DNA from: Bacteroidaceae bacterium
GTDB taxonomy: Bacteria > Bacteroidota > Bacteroidia > Bacteroidales > Bacteroidaceae
Length of the DNA: 62,851 bases
NCBI GenBank assembly: GCA_017469685.1
Contig: JAFUFW010000028.1
Span: 1 to 62,851, forward strand
Direction: 5' to 3'
Shown here: piece after piece, positions 1-9,339 of the stretch
Layout of the letters: the number at the start of each line of letters is the position of its first letter
Numbering within the stretch: position 1 is the stretch's first letter
Notes under the pieces: generated by a model
Told to the model about the DNA's origin: nothing
The model's database searches: none
Seen by the model: only the letters and a program-made list of their open reading frames with translations
Translations under genes and position numbers: made by a program

Positions 1-2
1 CC

Positions 3-557
3 TCTCTCATCGAGAAAGGTGACACGGCAGCTTGGCTTAAGGAAAGCAAGAATGTTGTAATGGAAGATCCTTCTGCCAACGATGGCATCGCTCAGAACAT
101 TCTGGCTTACTACTTCAACCGTGGAGAGTTTGCTACCGCACAGAGCTTTGCCGACGAACTTCTCGAATCAGACCCCGACAGTCGTCTGGGCAACTATGCC
201 AAAGGGCTCGTTTACATGAACGACCACAAGTATAAAGAAGCGATCCCATTCTTCACGAAAGCTACCGAAACCGACCCGACATTCTCCGACGCTTTCTATA
301 ACGCAGGCGTATGCTGGAGCAACTACGGCTACGATCTTAACGAAGCCCTCTCCGGCAAGAAGATGACCCAGGCGCAGTTTAACGCTGCTGTGCAGCCCGT
401 CAAGGACGCATACAAAGCCGCCGAGCCATTCTTCCTCAAAGTCCAGGAGCTTGAGCCTGAGAACACACACAAGTGGGGTACACGCCTCCGCACCGTCTAC
501 TATATCCTTGGCAATAAGGCTAAAGAGACCGAGATGGCCAAGATTTTAGGTGACTAA
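3..557 (+). CDS. TPR-repeat protein, C-terminal part (5' end outside window)
   Basis: The frame is open to the left edge of the window, so the start of the gene is missing and 184 residues remain. What is visible is helical and TPR-like: one unit around YYFNRGEFATAQSFADELL and another around GNYAKGLVYMNDHKYKEAIPFF, with the typical small-residue and aromatic spacing, then a longer helical tail rich in Glu, Lys and Ala. TPR units hold protein partners; nothing here shows which. The gene ends at a strong terminator and is followed by other TPR proteins, so it may belong to the same envelope or stress theme, but that is inference. The first ATG at 60 is internal and should not be taken as the start. 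Confidence 0.8.
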   Translation, partial: SLIEKGDTAAWLKESKNVVMEDPSANDGIAQNILAYYFNRGEFATAQSFADELLESDPDSRLGNYAKGLVYMNDHKYKEAIPFFTKATETDPTFSDAFYNAGVCWSNYGYDLNEALSGKKMTQAQFNAAVQPVKDAYKAAEPFFLKVQELEPENTHKWGTRLRTVYYILGNKAKETEMAKILGD

Positions 558-586
558 GAATTGGAAAAACGTCTTCCTTTATTCAT

Positions 587-615
587 GGGAACGCCGAAAG
601 GTGTTCCCTTTTTTT
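587..615 (+). terminator. Rho-independent terminator
   Basis: A 9-bp stem (587-595 with 600-608, one G-T pair) is closed by a GAAA tetraloop and followed by seven T. It lies 30 bases after the stop codon of the first TPR gene and separates it from the next one. Confidence 0.9.
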
Positions 616-681
616 GTGGCTGAAAATGAAAACTTCACAAGATTTAACCTCATAAATGTAGTCTGTTTGACCGCTTTGATG

Positions 682-689
682 TAACTTTG
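682..689 (+). promoter_or_regulatory. Bacteroidota -7 box (TAACTTTG)
   Basis: The TAnnTTTG box sits 18 bases before the ATG at 708. I see no good TTG at the -33 distance. The TTG inside the box is in frame with the gene and can be mistaken for a start codon. Confidence 0.6.
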
Positions 690-707
690 CAGCGGAATTA
701 TAAGCCT

Positions 708-1925
708 ATGAGGAAATACATATTCATCATAATCACTCTACTGTCGCTCAACGCATCAGCCGCCAGCGTTATCCGGCAGGCAAAGGAATCGCTGAAGAAA
801 AAGCAGAACCTTGAGCAGACGGCAAAGAATCTTCTGGCCGAAGCAAGCAAGGAAAGCACCAGTCGCAGCGACAGAGTGGAATGCTATGTGCTGGCTGCAG
901 AGTGCAGCCAAAAGCTTTATGAGGCTCAGAATCTGAAGCTTTATCTGAAGCAGAAATATGACACCGCAGCCTTTTACTCCAACATACTTGAGACTTTCCG
1001 CCGACTCGAGATTGCCGACTCGATAGAGGAGTGGCCCGACGAGAAAGGGCGTGTGCGCATGGCTAACCGGCGTCGCAGCCACGACATCTTGATGCCTTTC
1101 CGCTCCAACCTGTTGAATGGCGGTAAATGGTACTTCCGCAAGGTTCAGATGAAGGAAGCTTTTGCCTATCTCGACGAATACGTCAGCAACGGCTCGCACC
1201 CGATCTTCGACCGCGACAAGCTATTGCAGACAGATACCTTGATGCCTTCTGCAGCTTACCTGGCCGTAGTCGCAGCCAATGCTTCGCAGAATCCTGAAGG
1301 TGTTATCCGCAATGCAAATCTTGCAAAAAAGGCCGGTCAGAAGAACCATCTCGTTCAAGAATACCTCGCCAAGGCCTACTTCCAGAAGAACGATACAGCG
1401 CATTGGCTCGCCAGCTTATACGACGGTCTGCGGGATTACACCAGCCATGGCTACTTCTTCTCTCATCTTATTGACTATTATCTCGATGCGCAAGATACTA
1501 AGCGAGCCTTGGAGATTGCCGACTCGGCTATTAGCGTGGCCGACACAATGCCATTGTTTTGGTACGGCCGAAGCCTCGTCCTGCTCAAGCAAGGCCGGGA
1601 TCGCGAGGCTATTGACGCCTGCGATTCATGCCTCCTCTATGCTCCTGATCATGTCGACGCGCTCTACAACAAAGGCATAGCCTCGCTCAATCTCGCCGTA
1701 ATATATACAGAGCAAGCCTGCACAGACCTGACCAACCCTCAGTGCCGGCGCGATCAAGAGATTATCCGTAGCCTTTACAACCTGGCCAAACTTCCGATGG
1801 AACGCGTGCGGGCACTAGAGCCCAACAACTCAGGACGCTGGGCGCCACCGCTCTACCGTATCTATCTTCATTTGAATATGGGCAAGGAGTTTGACGAAAT
1901 CGACAGTATTCTCCACACCCAATAG
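708..1925 (+). CDS. Secreted TPR-repeat protein
   Basis: This 405-residue protein starts with a clear export signal (RKYIFIIITLLSLNASA, cleavage near Ala-Ala-Ser). The rest is helical, with TPR-like pairs best seen in the C-terminal half, for example the unit around ALEIADSAISVADTMPLFWYGRSLVL and the next around AIDACDSCLLYAPDHVDALYNKG. I chose ATG 708 because the longer frame would begin at a TTG that lies inside the -7 promoter box, and because ATG 708 puts the signal peptide at the N-terminus. It ends 11 bases before the sensor-kinase-like gene, so the two are probably co-transcribed, and it may be a periplasmic partner of that sensor. No enzyme motif is visible. Confidence 0.8.
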   Translation: MRKYIFIIITLLSLNASAASVIRQAKESLKKKQNLEQTAKNLLAEASKESTSRSDRVECYVLAAECSQKLYEAQNLKLYLKQKYDTAAFYSNILETFRRLEIADSIEEWPDEKGRVRMANRRRSHDILMPFRSNLLNGGKWYFRKVQMKEAFAYLDEYVSNGSHPIFDRDKLLQTDTLMPSAAYLAVVAANASQNPEGVIRNANLAKKAGQKNHLVQEYLAKAYFQKNDTAHWLASLYDGLRDYTSHGYFFSHLIDYYLDAQDTKRALEIADSAISVADTMPLFWYGRSLVLLKQGRDREAIDACDSCLLYAPDHVDALYNKGIASLNLAVIYTEQACTDLTNPQCRRDQEIIRSLYNLAKLPMERVRALEPNNSGRWAPPLYRIYLHLNMGKEFDEIDSILHTQ

Positions 1926-1936
1926 CCCCGTCAACC

Positions 1937-4900
1937 GTGCGCCATTGGCACTTCTTCATAGTTGCAACGATCCTTCTCATGGCCTTTTCCTGCCATGAGA
2001 GAGTCAGTGTGCAGCAGCGCGAGGAAGTGGATTCGCTTAATCGTCTTGCTTATCGTTGGCACTACAAAAATGTAGACTCAGTTCGTTCTTGGGCTGCGGA
2101 GGCTTATGCGAAAGCATTACGCTACCAATATCATGACGGCGCAGCAGAGGCACTTAACAACCTGGCATTTGAGCGTTTTCAGCAAATGGACTTCGACAGC
2201 GCCTTGTCCGTGGCTGGTCGTGTGGCAGCAGAGAGCAAGAACCTCGCTGAACGTCTTGTAGCCGACGTGACGATGATGAAGGTGGCACAGCGCACAAGCG
2301 ACAATCGCTCCTTCTTTCTTCACCGAGCCGATGCCAGCCATTGCATCAGCAAGCTTTCGGCAATCGAACAGAAGATGACTCCTTCCGAGCTTCTTCGATT
2401 CAACTTCGGCCGCAGCGATTTCCACATCGTATCTTCAACATATTTCTATTATCTCGACCAGAGCGAACGCGCACTTGCCGAGATTAGAGCCGCTGAGCCC
2501 TATTGCCAACTGGCAACAGACACTGCTCAGTGGCTTTATTATTGCTATATGCGCGGCTCGGGCGGCTTGGCAGAAAACACTGAAGAAGAAGCAATTGCCA
2601 GCGAAGAGTTCAACTATCTCTTGAAATGTTTCTGGCTTTCACGCTATGAAGGCTATAGCTTCTTTGACGGCAACTCGGAGCAGTCGCTGGCAACGCTCTT
2701 AGCTGATTCGCTCAGACGTACGGTCGCCCTCGAGGCTCACCCGGAAGTAGTACCCCTACTTTCATCGATATTTCCATCTGGCAATCTGCCCATGCTGCTT
2801 GCCAAGGACGCGCTGAATAAGTTCATTGCCTACGACGACCTTTACCAGGAAGCGTGTGCACTGCGAACGCTCGGCGAGCTGAGTTTTGATGCAGGGCAGT
2901 ACAATGAAGCTATTGGCTACTACAGCGCAGCCCTCGACTGCGTTAATTTCCACCACCAATGCTATTACGCAGCCGATGAGTTGCTTGAGCCTTCACGAAG
3001 CAGTCACCTGCTCGTGCCTTTTGATCCTTCGCCCAGAGCCCAGTCGGTAGAGCGGGAGTGGGTGAGTTCGCCCGAGATAAAAACCGTTCCGGAGTGGATT
3101 TCAGGCATCCGGCAGCAGCTGTCTGTCGCCTACAGTGCCTTGAATCTCAAGCCCGAGAGCGACTACAACCGCAACATTTTCCTTGATCTCCTGGACGTCA
3201 CACGCGAGGATGCAGAGCTCGAAAGTCGTGCCGTTGAGCTTGCCTCCGAGCGGCAGCATTTGCACCGCCTCATTGCTGCAATGGCGCTGACGGCCCTGCT
3301 CATCACGGTCTTCCTCTTCACACTCCTTCGCAGATGGCATAGCAAGCGGAAAACCCAGCAACGCCTGCTGCGTCAGAAATTGCAACAGATCAAAGATACG
3401 GCACAGCGTGAGCAGAAGCTTTTGGCCGATGAGCAGGAGGAGCTTCTTGAGCGACAACAAGCGACCGAGCTGCGCTTTATAACTGATAAACAGCAGAATA
3501 TCGAGAAGCGCGCCAAGCTTCAGCTGGTGCAGGCTATCGTCCCGTTCCTCGACAGAATCATCTATGAAGTGCGCCGTATGCGGCTGCGAGGTGAGGTCAG
3601 AAAGGAGTCGCTAACCTACATCAGCGAACTCACGACCCACATCAACGAACTCAACGACTTGCTTACAGAGTGGATACAGATGCAACAGGGCCAGCTAAGC
3701 CTCCAGATTTCATCGTTCGAACTCTCTCCTTTGTTCGAGTCACTCCGCCGCAGCCACTACGCCTACGACCAGAAGGGCCTGAATCTCAACGTCGAAGAGA
3801 CCACACTCTCTGTCAAAGCCGACCGTGCTCTCACGCTCTTCATGCTCAACACCCTTGCAGACAACGCCCGCAAATTCACTCCCGAAGGTGGGACAGTCTG
3901 CATCAACGCCACGGCAGGCGAAAACGAGGAAGGCCGTTACGTTGAGCTCTCAGTGTCCGACACAGGCTGCGGCATGAGCACCGAAGACATAGCACTTGTT
4001 CTAAACAATAAGGTTTATGATGCCGCCAAGATCGGAACATCGCTTGAGAACTACGCAGCGTCCAGCCCGCTGGAGGCCAATATTCTGCAGAGAGAAGAGC
4101 CTGATTCGCCTGCACGCATAAGCCAACACAACCTGTTGAATCTGTCTACAAATACGGCCCAATCGCACGATACGAACAAACGTGTGATGATGCATGAGCT
4201 GACGGCAGCGCCAGAAGGGGCCAAAGGCTTTGGCTTCGGCCTTATGAACTGTAAGGGAATCATAGAGAAATATCGAAAGACGAATGCGCTCTTCCGCGTC
4301 TGCCTGTTTGGCATCGAGAGCGAAGTGGGGCAGGGGAGCCGCTTCTGGTTCAGATTGCCTCGCGTAGCTATGGCGGGCGTAATCGCTTTAGTGCTATCGT
4401 TTTATACGATAGAAGATGCAATAGCCGGCATCCGGTTGGAATCATCGTTGCCTCCAAACGAACGTACATTCCCCCCCACAAACGATACCAGCCGCGACGC
4501 CTTCCCAGAAAAAGCCTACGCTTTGGCCGATTCCGTTTACTACTGCAATCTCGACGGCCGCCACAGCGAAGCCCTTCAATTTGCCGAAGCTGCCTTGAAG
4601 ATTATCGGCACAGGCCGCGACTCGCTTGATTACTCCCTCGTGCTCGGTCTTCGCAACGAACAAGCCGTAGCCGCTCTTGCCGTGCACGATTGGGTCCTGT
4701 ATCGCCGTAGTAATGAGATATATACACGCCTTTACAAGCTCGTCAACCGCGACGAATCGCTCGAAGCCTACTGCCAGCAGCTTGAACGCTCGCAGTTGAC
4801 TACTCGCTTGGCCTTGTGGATCATCGTGGCACTGTTCGTGCTTGCAGCCCTGGCTGCCTATTTCCTGTATTTCCTGCCCCAATTGAGGTTCAGCCATGCC

Positions 4901-5725
4901 GTTGCCCGTCTGAACCAACAACGACTGCAACAGCTTCAGCTGCAGAAGAATGCAGAACGCGAACGCCGTCAGGCAGACGTGGAAATGGCCGAGGACGAAC
5001 ATCGCCGCCGCCTTTATGAAGAAAGCCGCTTGCACGTTCAGAATCAAATAATTGACAACTGCCTCTCAACCATCAAGCACGAGACGATGTACTATCCGTC
5101 GAGGATTAATCAGCTCGTTGAGCGAATGTTCAACTCAGAAGCGCCAGAGGCAGACCTCGCCACACTCAGCGAGACGGCAGGCTACTACAAGGATGTCTAC
5201 TCGCTGCTCATGGCTCAGGCTCTTCAACAATCAGCCGCCGTCAACTTCCGGCGCCATCACATCCAGTTCGAGAGCGTGGCAGAGCCTGCCGTTGGGCGCC
5301 TTCAGAAGCGTTCACAGCGCCTTGGAGTCGCACTTGAAGCCTTAATCGATAATAAATTAGGAGATAGGCAGATACGCGGAGACGCCGATTTGCTATTGAT
5401 GCTACTTAATGCCCTGCTCGATGCTGAAACCGACTTCATCGTAGCCGACGAAGGTCGGGTGGGGGAGTTACGCCCCCTATTGCTTACAGCCTCGGCCGAC
5501 GGCACTTTCGCCCGCCTCTCGCTGACGAACCCCAACAAACAGCTCACGCCCGACGAGCTCCACACGCTGTTTACGCCTCATGCTCAAGGCATTCAATTCC
5601 TCATTGCAAAGCAGATCATCCGCGAGCACGACACCTTCATGGGGCATCCCGGCTGCCGCATCAACGCTGAAGCGGCCAACGCTGGCCATACGATTTGGTT
5701 CACTGTACCACTCGCAAAGACCTGA
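1937..5725 (+). CDS. Large TPR-containing sensor-kinase-like protein (DUF5112/DUF5113-type architecture)
   Basis: This 1262-residue protein starts at GTG 1937 with a lipoprotein-like signal (LMAFSC). Residues about 25-440 look TPR-like, followed by a membrane segment (445-465), a coiled coil, and a histidine-kinase ATP-binding domain with N-box Asn643, G1 motif DTGCG at 675 and G2 motif GFGFG at 764-768. Between G1 and G2 lies an insert of about 85 residues. Where the phosphoacceptor helix of this module should be, the sequence reads IIYEVRR (Tyr543), with no His. A second hydrophobic segment (about 810-828), a helical sensor part and a third membrane segment (958-981) follow. The last part has an H-box-like IKHETMYYP (His1048) but a degenerate ATP fold with no DxGxG. 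The assignment to DUF5112/DUF5113 is from memory of Bacteroidales annotations. A response regulator follows 55 bases later. Confidence 0.75.
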   Translation: MRHWHFFIVATILLMAFSCHERVSVQQREEVDSLNRLAYRWHYKNVDSVRSWAAEAYAKALRYQYHDGAAEALNNLAFERFQQMDFDSALSVAGRVAAESKNLAERLVADVTMMKVAQRTSDNRSFFLHRADASHCISKLSAIEQKMTPSELLRFNFGRSDFHIVSSTYFYYLDQSERALAEIRAAEPYCQLATDTAQWLYYCYMRGSGGLAENTEEEAIASEEFNYLLKCFWLSRYEGYSFFDGNSEQSLATLLADSLRRTVALEAHPEVVPLLSSIFPSGNLPMLLAKDALNKFIAYDDLYQEACALRTLGELSFDAGQYNEAIGYYSAALDCVNFHHQCYYAADELLEPSRSSHLLVPFDPSPRAQSVEREWVSSPEIKTVPEWISGIRQQLSVAYSALNLKPESDYNRNIFLDLLDVTREDAELESRAVELASERQHLHRLIAAMALTALLITVFLFTLLRRWHSKRKTQQRLLRQKLQQIKDTAQREQKLLADEQEELLERQQATELRFITDKQQNIEKRAKLQLVQAIVPFLDRIIYEVRRMRLRGEVRKESLTYISELTTHINELNDLLTEWIQMQQGQLSLQISSFELSPLFESLRRSHYAYDQKGLNLNVEETTLSVKADRALTLFMLNTLADNARKFTPEGGTVCINATAGENEEGRYVELSVSDTGCGMSTEDIALVLNNKVYDAAKIGTSLENYAASSPLEANILQREEPDSPARISQHNLLNLSTNTAQSHDTNKRVMMHELTAAPEGAKGFGFGLMNCKGIIEKYRKTNALFRVCLFGIESEVGQGSRFWFRLPRVAMAGVIALVLSFYTIEDAIAGIRLESSLPPNERTFPPTNDTSRDAFPEKAYALADSVYYCNLDGRHSEALQFAEAALKIIGTGRDSLDYSLVLGLRNEQAVAALAVHDWVLYRRSNEIYTRLYKLVNRDESLEAYCQQLERSQLTTRLALWIIVALFVLAALAAYFLYFLPQLRFSHAVARLNQQRLQQLQLQKNAERERRQADVEMAEDEHRRRLYEESRLHVQNQIIDNCLSTIKHETMYYPSRINQLVERMFNSEAPEADLATLSETAGYYKDVYSLLMAQALQQSAAVNFRRHHIQFESVAEPAVGRLQKRSQRLGVALEALIDNKLGDRQIRGDADLLLMLLNALLDAETDFIVADEGRVGELRPLLLTASADGTFARLSLTNPNKQLTPDELHTLFTPHAQGIQFLIAKQIIREHDTFMGHPGCRINAEAANAGHTIWFTVPLAKT

Positions 5726-5780
5726 CGTGCTGCAGCTCAGGCCATGCGTCGTTACAAATTAATCATTAACAAATTATTAT

Positions 5781-6503
5781 ATGAATTCTTTCAAAGTAAT
5801 TATCGTAGAAGACGAGAAACTCGAGCTCAAAGGCACCGAGGAAATCTTCCGTTCCGACATCCCTGAAGCCGAGATTCTGGGCTCAGCCATGAACGAGGGA
5901 GAACTCTGGAAACTCATGCGCCAGGATCAGCCAGACCTGCTCCTGCTCGACCTCGGGCTTGGCGGCAGCACCACCGTGGGCGTAGACATCTGTCGACAGG
6001 TACATACCAACTACCCCGATATTAAGATTCTGATTTTCACTGGCGAAATACTTAATGAGCGGTTGTGGGTAGACGCTCTGCAGGCAGGCGCCGACGGAAT
6101 CATCCTGAAAACCGGTGAGCTGCTGACTCGCAACGACGTTCGTCTGGTCATGGACGGTCGCCGCCTCGTGTTCAATCAGCCTATTCTCGAGAAGATTGTA
6201 GCTCGCTTCAAGAAGAGCGTCGTCAGCGAAAGTCGTCGCACCGACGCGGTAATCGACTATGATATAGACGAATACGACGAGCGTTTCCTTCGCCATCTCG
6301 CCCTCGGATACACGAAAGACATGATAGCGTCGCTCAAAGGAATGCCGTTCGGCGCCAAGAGCTTAGAGAAACGGCAAGTGGATCTTATCAACCGCCTCTT
6401 CCCGTCGAACGAGCGTACGGGCGTCAACGCAACGCGCCTCGTAGTCAAGGCATTACAGCTGCATATCATAGACCTCGACACTCTGAAGCCCGATGATGAA
6501 TAA
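5781..6503 (+). CDS. Response regulator with C-terminal HTH-like domain
   Basis: This 240-residue protein has a complete receiver domain: the acidic pair at 10-11 (VEDE), the phospho-accepting Asp57 in LLLLDLGLGG, Thr87 in LIFTGE and Lys110 in IILKTGE. Residues about 160-230 form a helical domain (FLRHLALGYTKDMIASLKG, then SLEKRQVDLINRLF) that resembles a LuxR-type helix-turn-helix, although the typical LuxR signature is weak; I recall it as the DUF5932 type. It follows the large sensor kinase on the same strand with a 55-base gap, so it is the obvious partner. Its target genes cannot be read from the sequence. It may control neighbouring TPR or envelope genes, but that is inference. Confidence 0.85.
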   Translation: MNSFKVIIVEDEKLELKGTEEIFRSDIPEAEILGSAMNEGELWKLMRQDQPDLLLLDLGLGGSTTVGVDICRQVHTNYPDIKILIFTGEILNERLWVDALQAGADGIILKTGELLTRNDVRLVMDGRRLVFNQPILEKIVARFKKSVVSESRRTDAVIDYDIDEYDERFLRHLALGYTKDMIASLKGMPFGAKSLEKRQVDLINRLFPSNERTGVNATRLVVKALQLHIIDLDTLKPDDE

Positions 6504-6529
6504 GAAAGAACAAACGCTAAAATCCATAT

Positions 6530-8935
6530 ATGCTAAATCTTAACGACCTTAACGAGGCTCAACGTGAGGCTGTGCTATATACCGACGGACCGTCGCTCGT
6601 GATTGCCGGCGCCGGTTCGGGCAAGACACGTGTGCTGACGTATAAGATAGCTTACCTTCTTAGTCAGGGCATGCGGTCGTGGAACATCCTCGCCCTGACC
6701 TTCACCAACAAGGCTGCCGAGGAGATGAAGACGCGCATCGAGCGGCAAGTAGGCATTGATGCTGCGCGCGGCCTCTGGATGGGCACGTTCCACAGCATCT
6801 TTGCTCGCATACTCCGCACCGAGCATGAGGCGATAGGCTTCTCGTCGAACTTCACAATTTACGATGCCGCCGACAGCAAAAGCCTCGTTCGCAGCATCAT
6901 CCGCGAAATGGGCCTCGACGAGAAACAGTATAAGCCTGGCACCGTGGCCAGCCATATCTCGGCTGCAAAGAACCGCCTGCTGTTGCCATCTCAATACCAA
7001 CGCGACCCCAACATCTTCAAAGCAGATCAGATGTCAAACATACCCGCCACTGGAAAGATATACGAACGCTATTGGGCCCGTTGCAGACAGGCCGACGCGA
7101 TGGACTTCGACGACCTGCTGCTTTACACCTATCTGCTATTCGCCCACAAGCCGGAGATCCTGGCTCACTATGAGGAGAAATTCCAGTATGTGCTTGTTGA
7201 TGAGTATCAAGACACTAACTATGCACAGCACGCAATAGTGTGGCAACTGACGCAGCACAACCGCAAGGTCTGCGTCGTAGGCGACGATGCACAGTCGATA
7301 TATTCCTTTCGCGGCGCCAACATCGACAATATCCTGACATTCCAACAATTATACGAAGGTGCACGCCTATTCAAGCTCGAGCAGAACTATCGCTCCACAC
7401 AGACCATCGTGGGCGCCGCCAACAGCCTTATCAAGCACAACCGCGGGCAGATTCCAAAAGAGGTGTTCTCGGAGAAAAGCAAGGGGCAGCCGATTCATGT
7501 ATTCTCTTATTTCAGTGATATAGAAGAGGCTAATGGGGTAGGGCATAAGATTCAGAATCTCAATCGCTTTGAACATATCCTGTGGAAGGACATCGCAATC
7601 CTTTATCGCACCAATGCGCAGAGCCGCACGTTTGAAGAGGCTTTCCGCAAGATGGCCATTCCTTATCGCATCTTCGGAGGGCTGTCGTTCTACCAGCGAA
7701 AGGAGATCAAGGACATGATAGCCTATTTCCGTCTGGCCGTGAACCCTAACGATGAAGAGGCTATGAAGCGCGTCATCAACTATCCGACGCGAGGGATAGG
7801 GCGGACCACACTCGACAAAATAGTGGCAACAGCCGCAGAGAATGGCGTCAGTCTGTGGCAGGTGCTGCGGAATCCAATAGGCCTGAAGCTCGACGTGAAC
7901 CGCGGCACGCTGGCTAAACTTGAGAGCTTTGCGGCTATGATTCAAAGCTTTAACGAAGCTACGAACGATGAGAATGCCGCCCAGCTCGGACTTCGCATAG
8001 CCCGAGAATCAGGCATTCAAGCCGAAATCTTCAGAGGCCGCGAACCAGAGGACCTGTCGCGGCAGGAGAACCTTCAAGAGCTTATGGACGGAATGCAGCA
8101 GTTCGTGGACGACCGCACCGAGGAAGGCGAGGCTGAGCGAACACTCATGACGCATTACCTGCAGGAAGTGTCGCTGCTGAGCGACCTCGACGAGAGTGAC
8201 GAGGAGTCTGACGACAAACTCTCGCTGATGACTGTTCATTCGGCTAAAGGCCTGGAGTTCAAGATTGTATTTGTGGTCGGGATGGAGGAAAACCTCTTTC
8301 CGAATCAGATGTCAGCCACGTCGCCCCGTGAGATGGAAGAGGAACGCCGACTGTTCTATGTGGCCATAACGCGAGCACAGGAACAATGTTTCCTCACTCA
8401 TGCTCAGAACCGTTCCCGCTACGGCAAGAGCGAGTTCTGCAACCCGAGTCCTTTCTTGAACGACATTGACCCGCAATATATCGAAACAGACCGGTCATCG
8501 GCTATAGGTACGCGCCGCCGTCCGAGCTCAAGCTTCTTCTCAAATCTATTTAGCGATTTGGATTTTGAAGTGTCAAAACCAACGACTTACGGCTCATCAA
8601 GAGCCCCTCAACAAACCTCATCCTACAGCCGTCAGCGTCAGACTTATGGCTCTAAGCCAGCTCCACGGCAAGAACCTCAGGCTCGTGCTCCCTATGGCAT
8701 GACATCCATAGGCCAGCGCCAGGCGGGGCAAGCTGAAGCATCGCCCAGCGTAGCATCTACACAGACAGCCGGCGGAACGCTGTCCGTTGGCCAGCAGATA
8801 GCACATTCGCGCTTCGGCCGAGGCAAGGTAATAGCGTTGAGCGGCACTGGGATTGACGCCAAGGCAACGGTAGAGTTTGAGAACGTGGGCACGAAACAGC
8901 TCTTGCTTCGTTTCGCAAAATTCACGATTCTCTGA
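6530..8935 (+). CDS. pcrA: ATP-dependent DNA helicase UvrD/PcrA
   Basis: This 801-residue superfamily 1A helicase has the N-terminal LNEAQREAV Q-motif, Walker A GAGSGKT at 27-33, TFTNKAAEEM (motif Ia), the Walker B-type VDEYQDTN, GDDAQSIYSFRGA (motif III), QNYRST (IV), TVHSAKGLEF (V) and VAITRAQEQ (VI). The length and the C-terminal glycine-rich domain (VGQQIAHSRFGRGKV, Tudor-like, which binds RNA polymerase in PcrA) match the UvrD/PcrA branch rather than Rep. These enzymes unwind DNA 3' to 5' in nucleotide-excision and mismatch repair and clear replication-transcription conflicts. The region before the C-terminal domain (about 650-740) is a low-complexity Ser/Gln/Pro-rich linker. It starts 26 bases after the response regulator and may share its transcript. 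Confidence 0.95.
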   Translation: MLNLNDLNEAQREAVLYTDGPSLVIAGAGSGKTRVLTYKIAYLLSQGMRSWNILALTFTNKAAEEMKTRIERQVGIDAARGLWMGTFHSIFARILRTEHEAIGFSSNFTIYDAADSKSLVRSIIREMGLDEKQYKPGTVASHISAAKNRLLLPSQYQRDPNIFKADQMSNIPATGKIYERYWARCRQADAMDFDDLLLYTYLLFAHKPEILAHYEEKFQYVLVDEYQDTNYAQHAIVWQLTQHNRKVCVVGDDAQSIYSFRGANIDNILTFQQLYEGARLFKLEQNYRSTQTIVGAANSLIKHNRGQIPKEVFSEKSKGQPIHVFSYFSDIEEANGVGHKIQNLNRFEHILWKDIAILYRTNAQSRTFEEAFRKMAIPYRIFGGLSFYQRKEIKDMIAYFRLAVNPNDEEAMKRVINYPTRGIGRTTLDKIVATAAENGVSLWQVLRNPIGLKLDVNRGTLAKLESFAAMIQSFNEATNDENAAQLGLRIARESGIQAEIFRGREPEDLSRQENLQELMDGMQQFVDDRTEEGEAERTLMTHYLQEVSLLSDLDESDEESDDKLSLMTVHSAKGLEFKIVFVVGMEENLFPNQMSATSPREMEEERRLFYVAITRAQEQCFLTHAQNRSRYGKSEFCNPSPFLNDIDPQYIETDRSSAIGTRRRPSSSFFSNLFSDLDFEVSKPTTYGSSRAPQQTSSYSRQRQTYGSKPAPRQEPQARAPYGMTSIGQRQAGQAEASPSVASTQTAGGTLSVGQQIAHSRFGRGKVIALSGTGIDAKATVEFENVGTKQLLLRFAKFTIL

Positions 8936-8990
8936 ACGCCAGAAATCAACAAAAATCATCGTCTGATTAATTCGCCCTAATTAATGTTAA

Positions 8991-9070
8991 AATAACCCTT
9001 AAGGGTTTTGGGCATAACCCTTGAGGGTTTTGGCAATAACCCTTAAGGGTTTTCCACGAAACCCTTAAGC
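8991..9070 (+). repeat. 80-bp palindromic element, copy 1
   Basis: Three successive palindromes of the form AACCCTTAAGGGTT (the middle one with TTGAGG) are separated by short conserved spacers GGGCAT and GGCAAT, followed by a half unit CGAAACCCTTAAG. By hand alignment without gaps it matches 72 of 80 positions of the element at 46390-46469. It begins 55 bases after the pcrA stop codon and could fold as tandem hairpins in RNA. It may stop transcription or be a mobile-like repeat; no protein is encoded. Confidence 0.8.
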
Positions 9071-9309
9071 TATTTTCTGTAAACCTCAAACAAAGATTAT
9101 TCATGAACGCATGAGAACTGCGTGAATCGATCCTCCATAGGCTATAACGTGCTCTAATCTGATGTCATAGACATTCGACTATACAGTGGGCCATCTACGA
9201 TAAAAGTAGTGAATTAGACCTTAAAAAGTACACTAATAGGTGTTATGTTTAATAGGGTACAATAAAGAAAGAGTATTTAGGAGAAAGGAAGAAAAAAAAG
9301 GATTATTCA

Positions 9310-9339
9310 TTGCCAAATCGTAAAAAACATATAAATTTG
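9310..9339 (+). promoter_or_regulatory. Promoter of the HExxH secreted protein gene
   Basis: TTG at 9310-9312, 19 bases, then TAAATTTG at 9332-9339 matches the Bacteroidota sigma consensus. Transcription would start near 9346, giving a leader of about 160 bases before the ATG at 9507. Confidence 0.75.

Noticed and set aside
4370-5725. A separate gene starting at ATG 4370 with its own signal sequence
   Set aside because: The frame is continuous from 1937 with no stop or frameshift, so one protein is the simpler reading. The signal-like segment is noted as a sign of past fusion.
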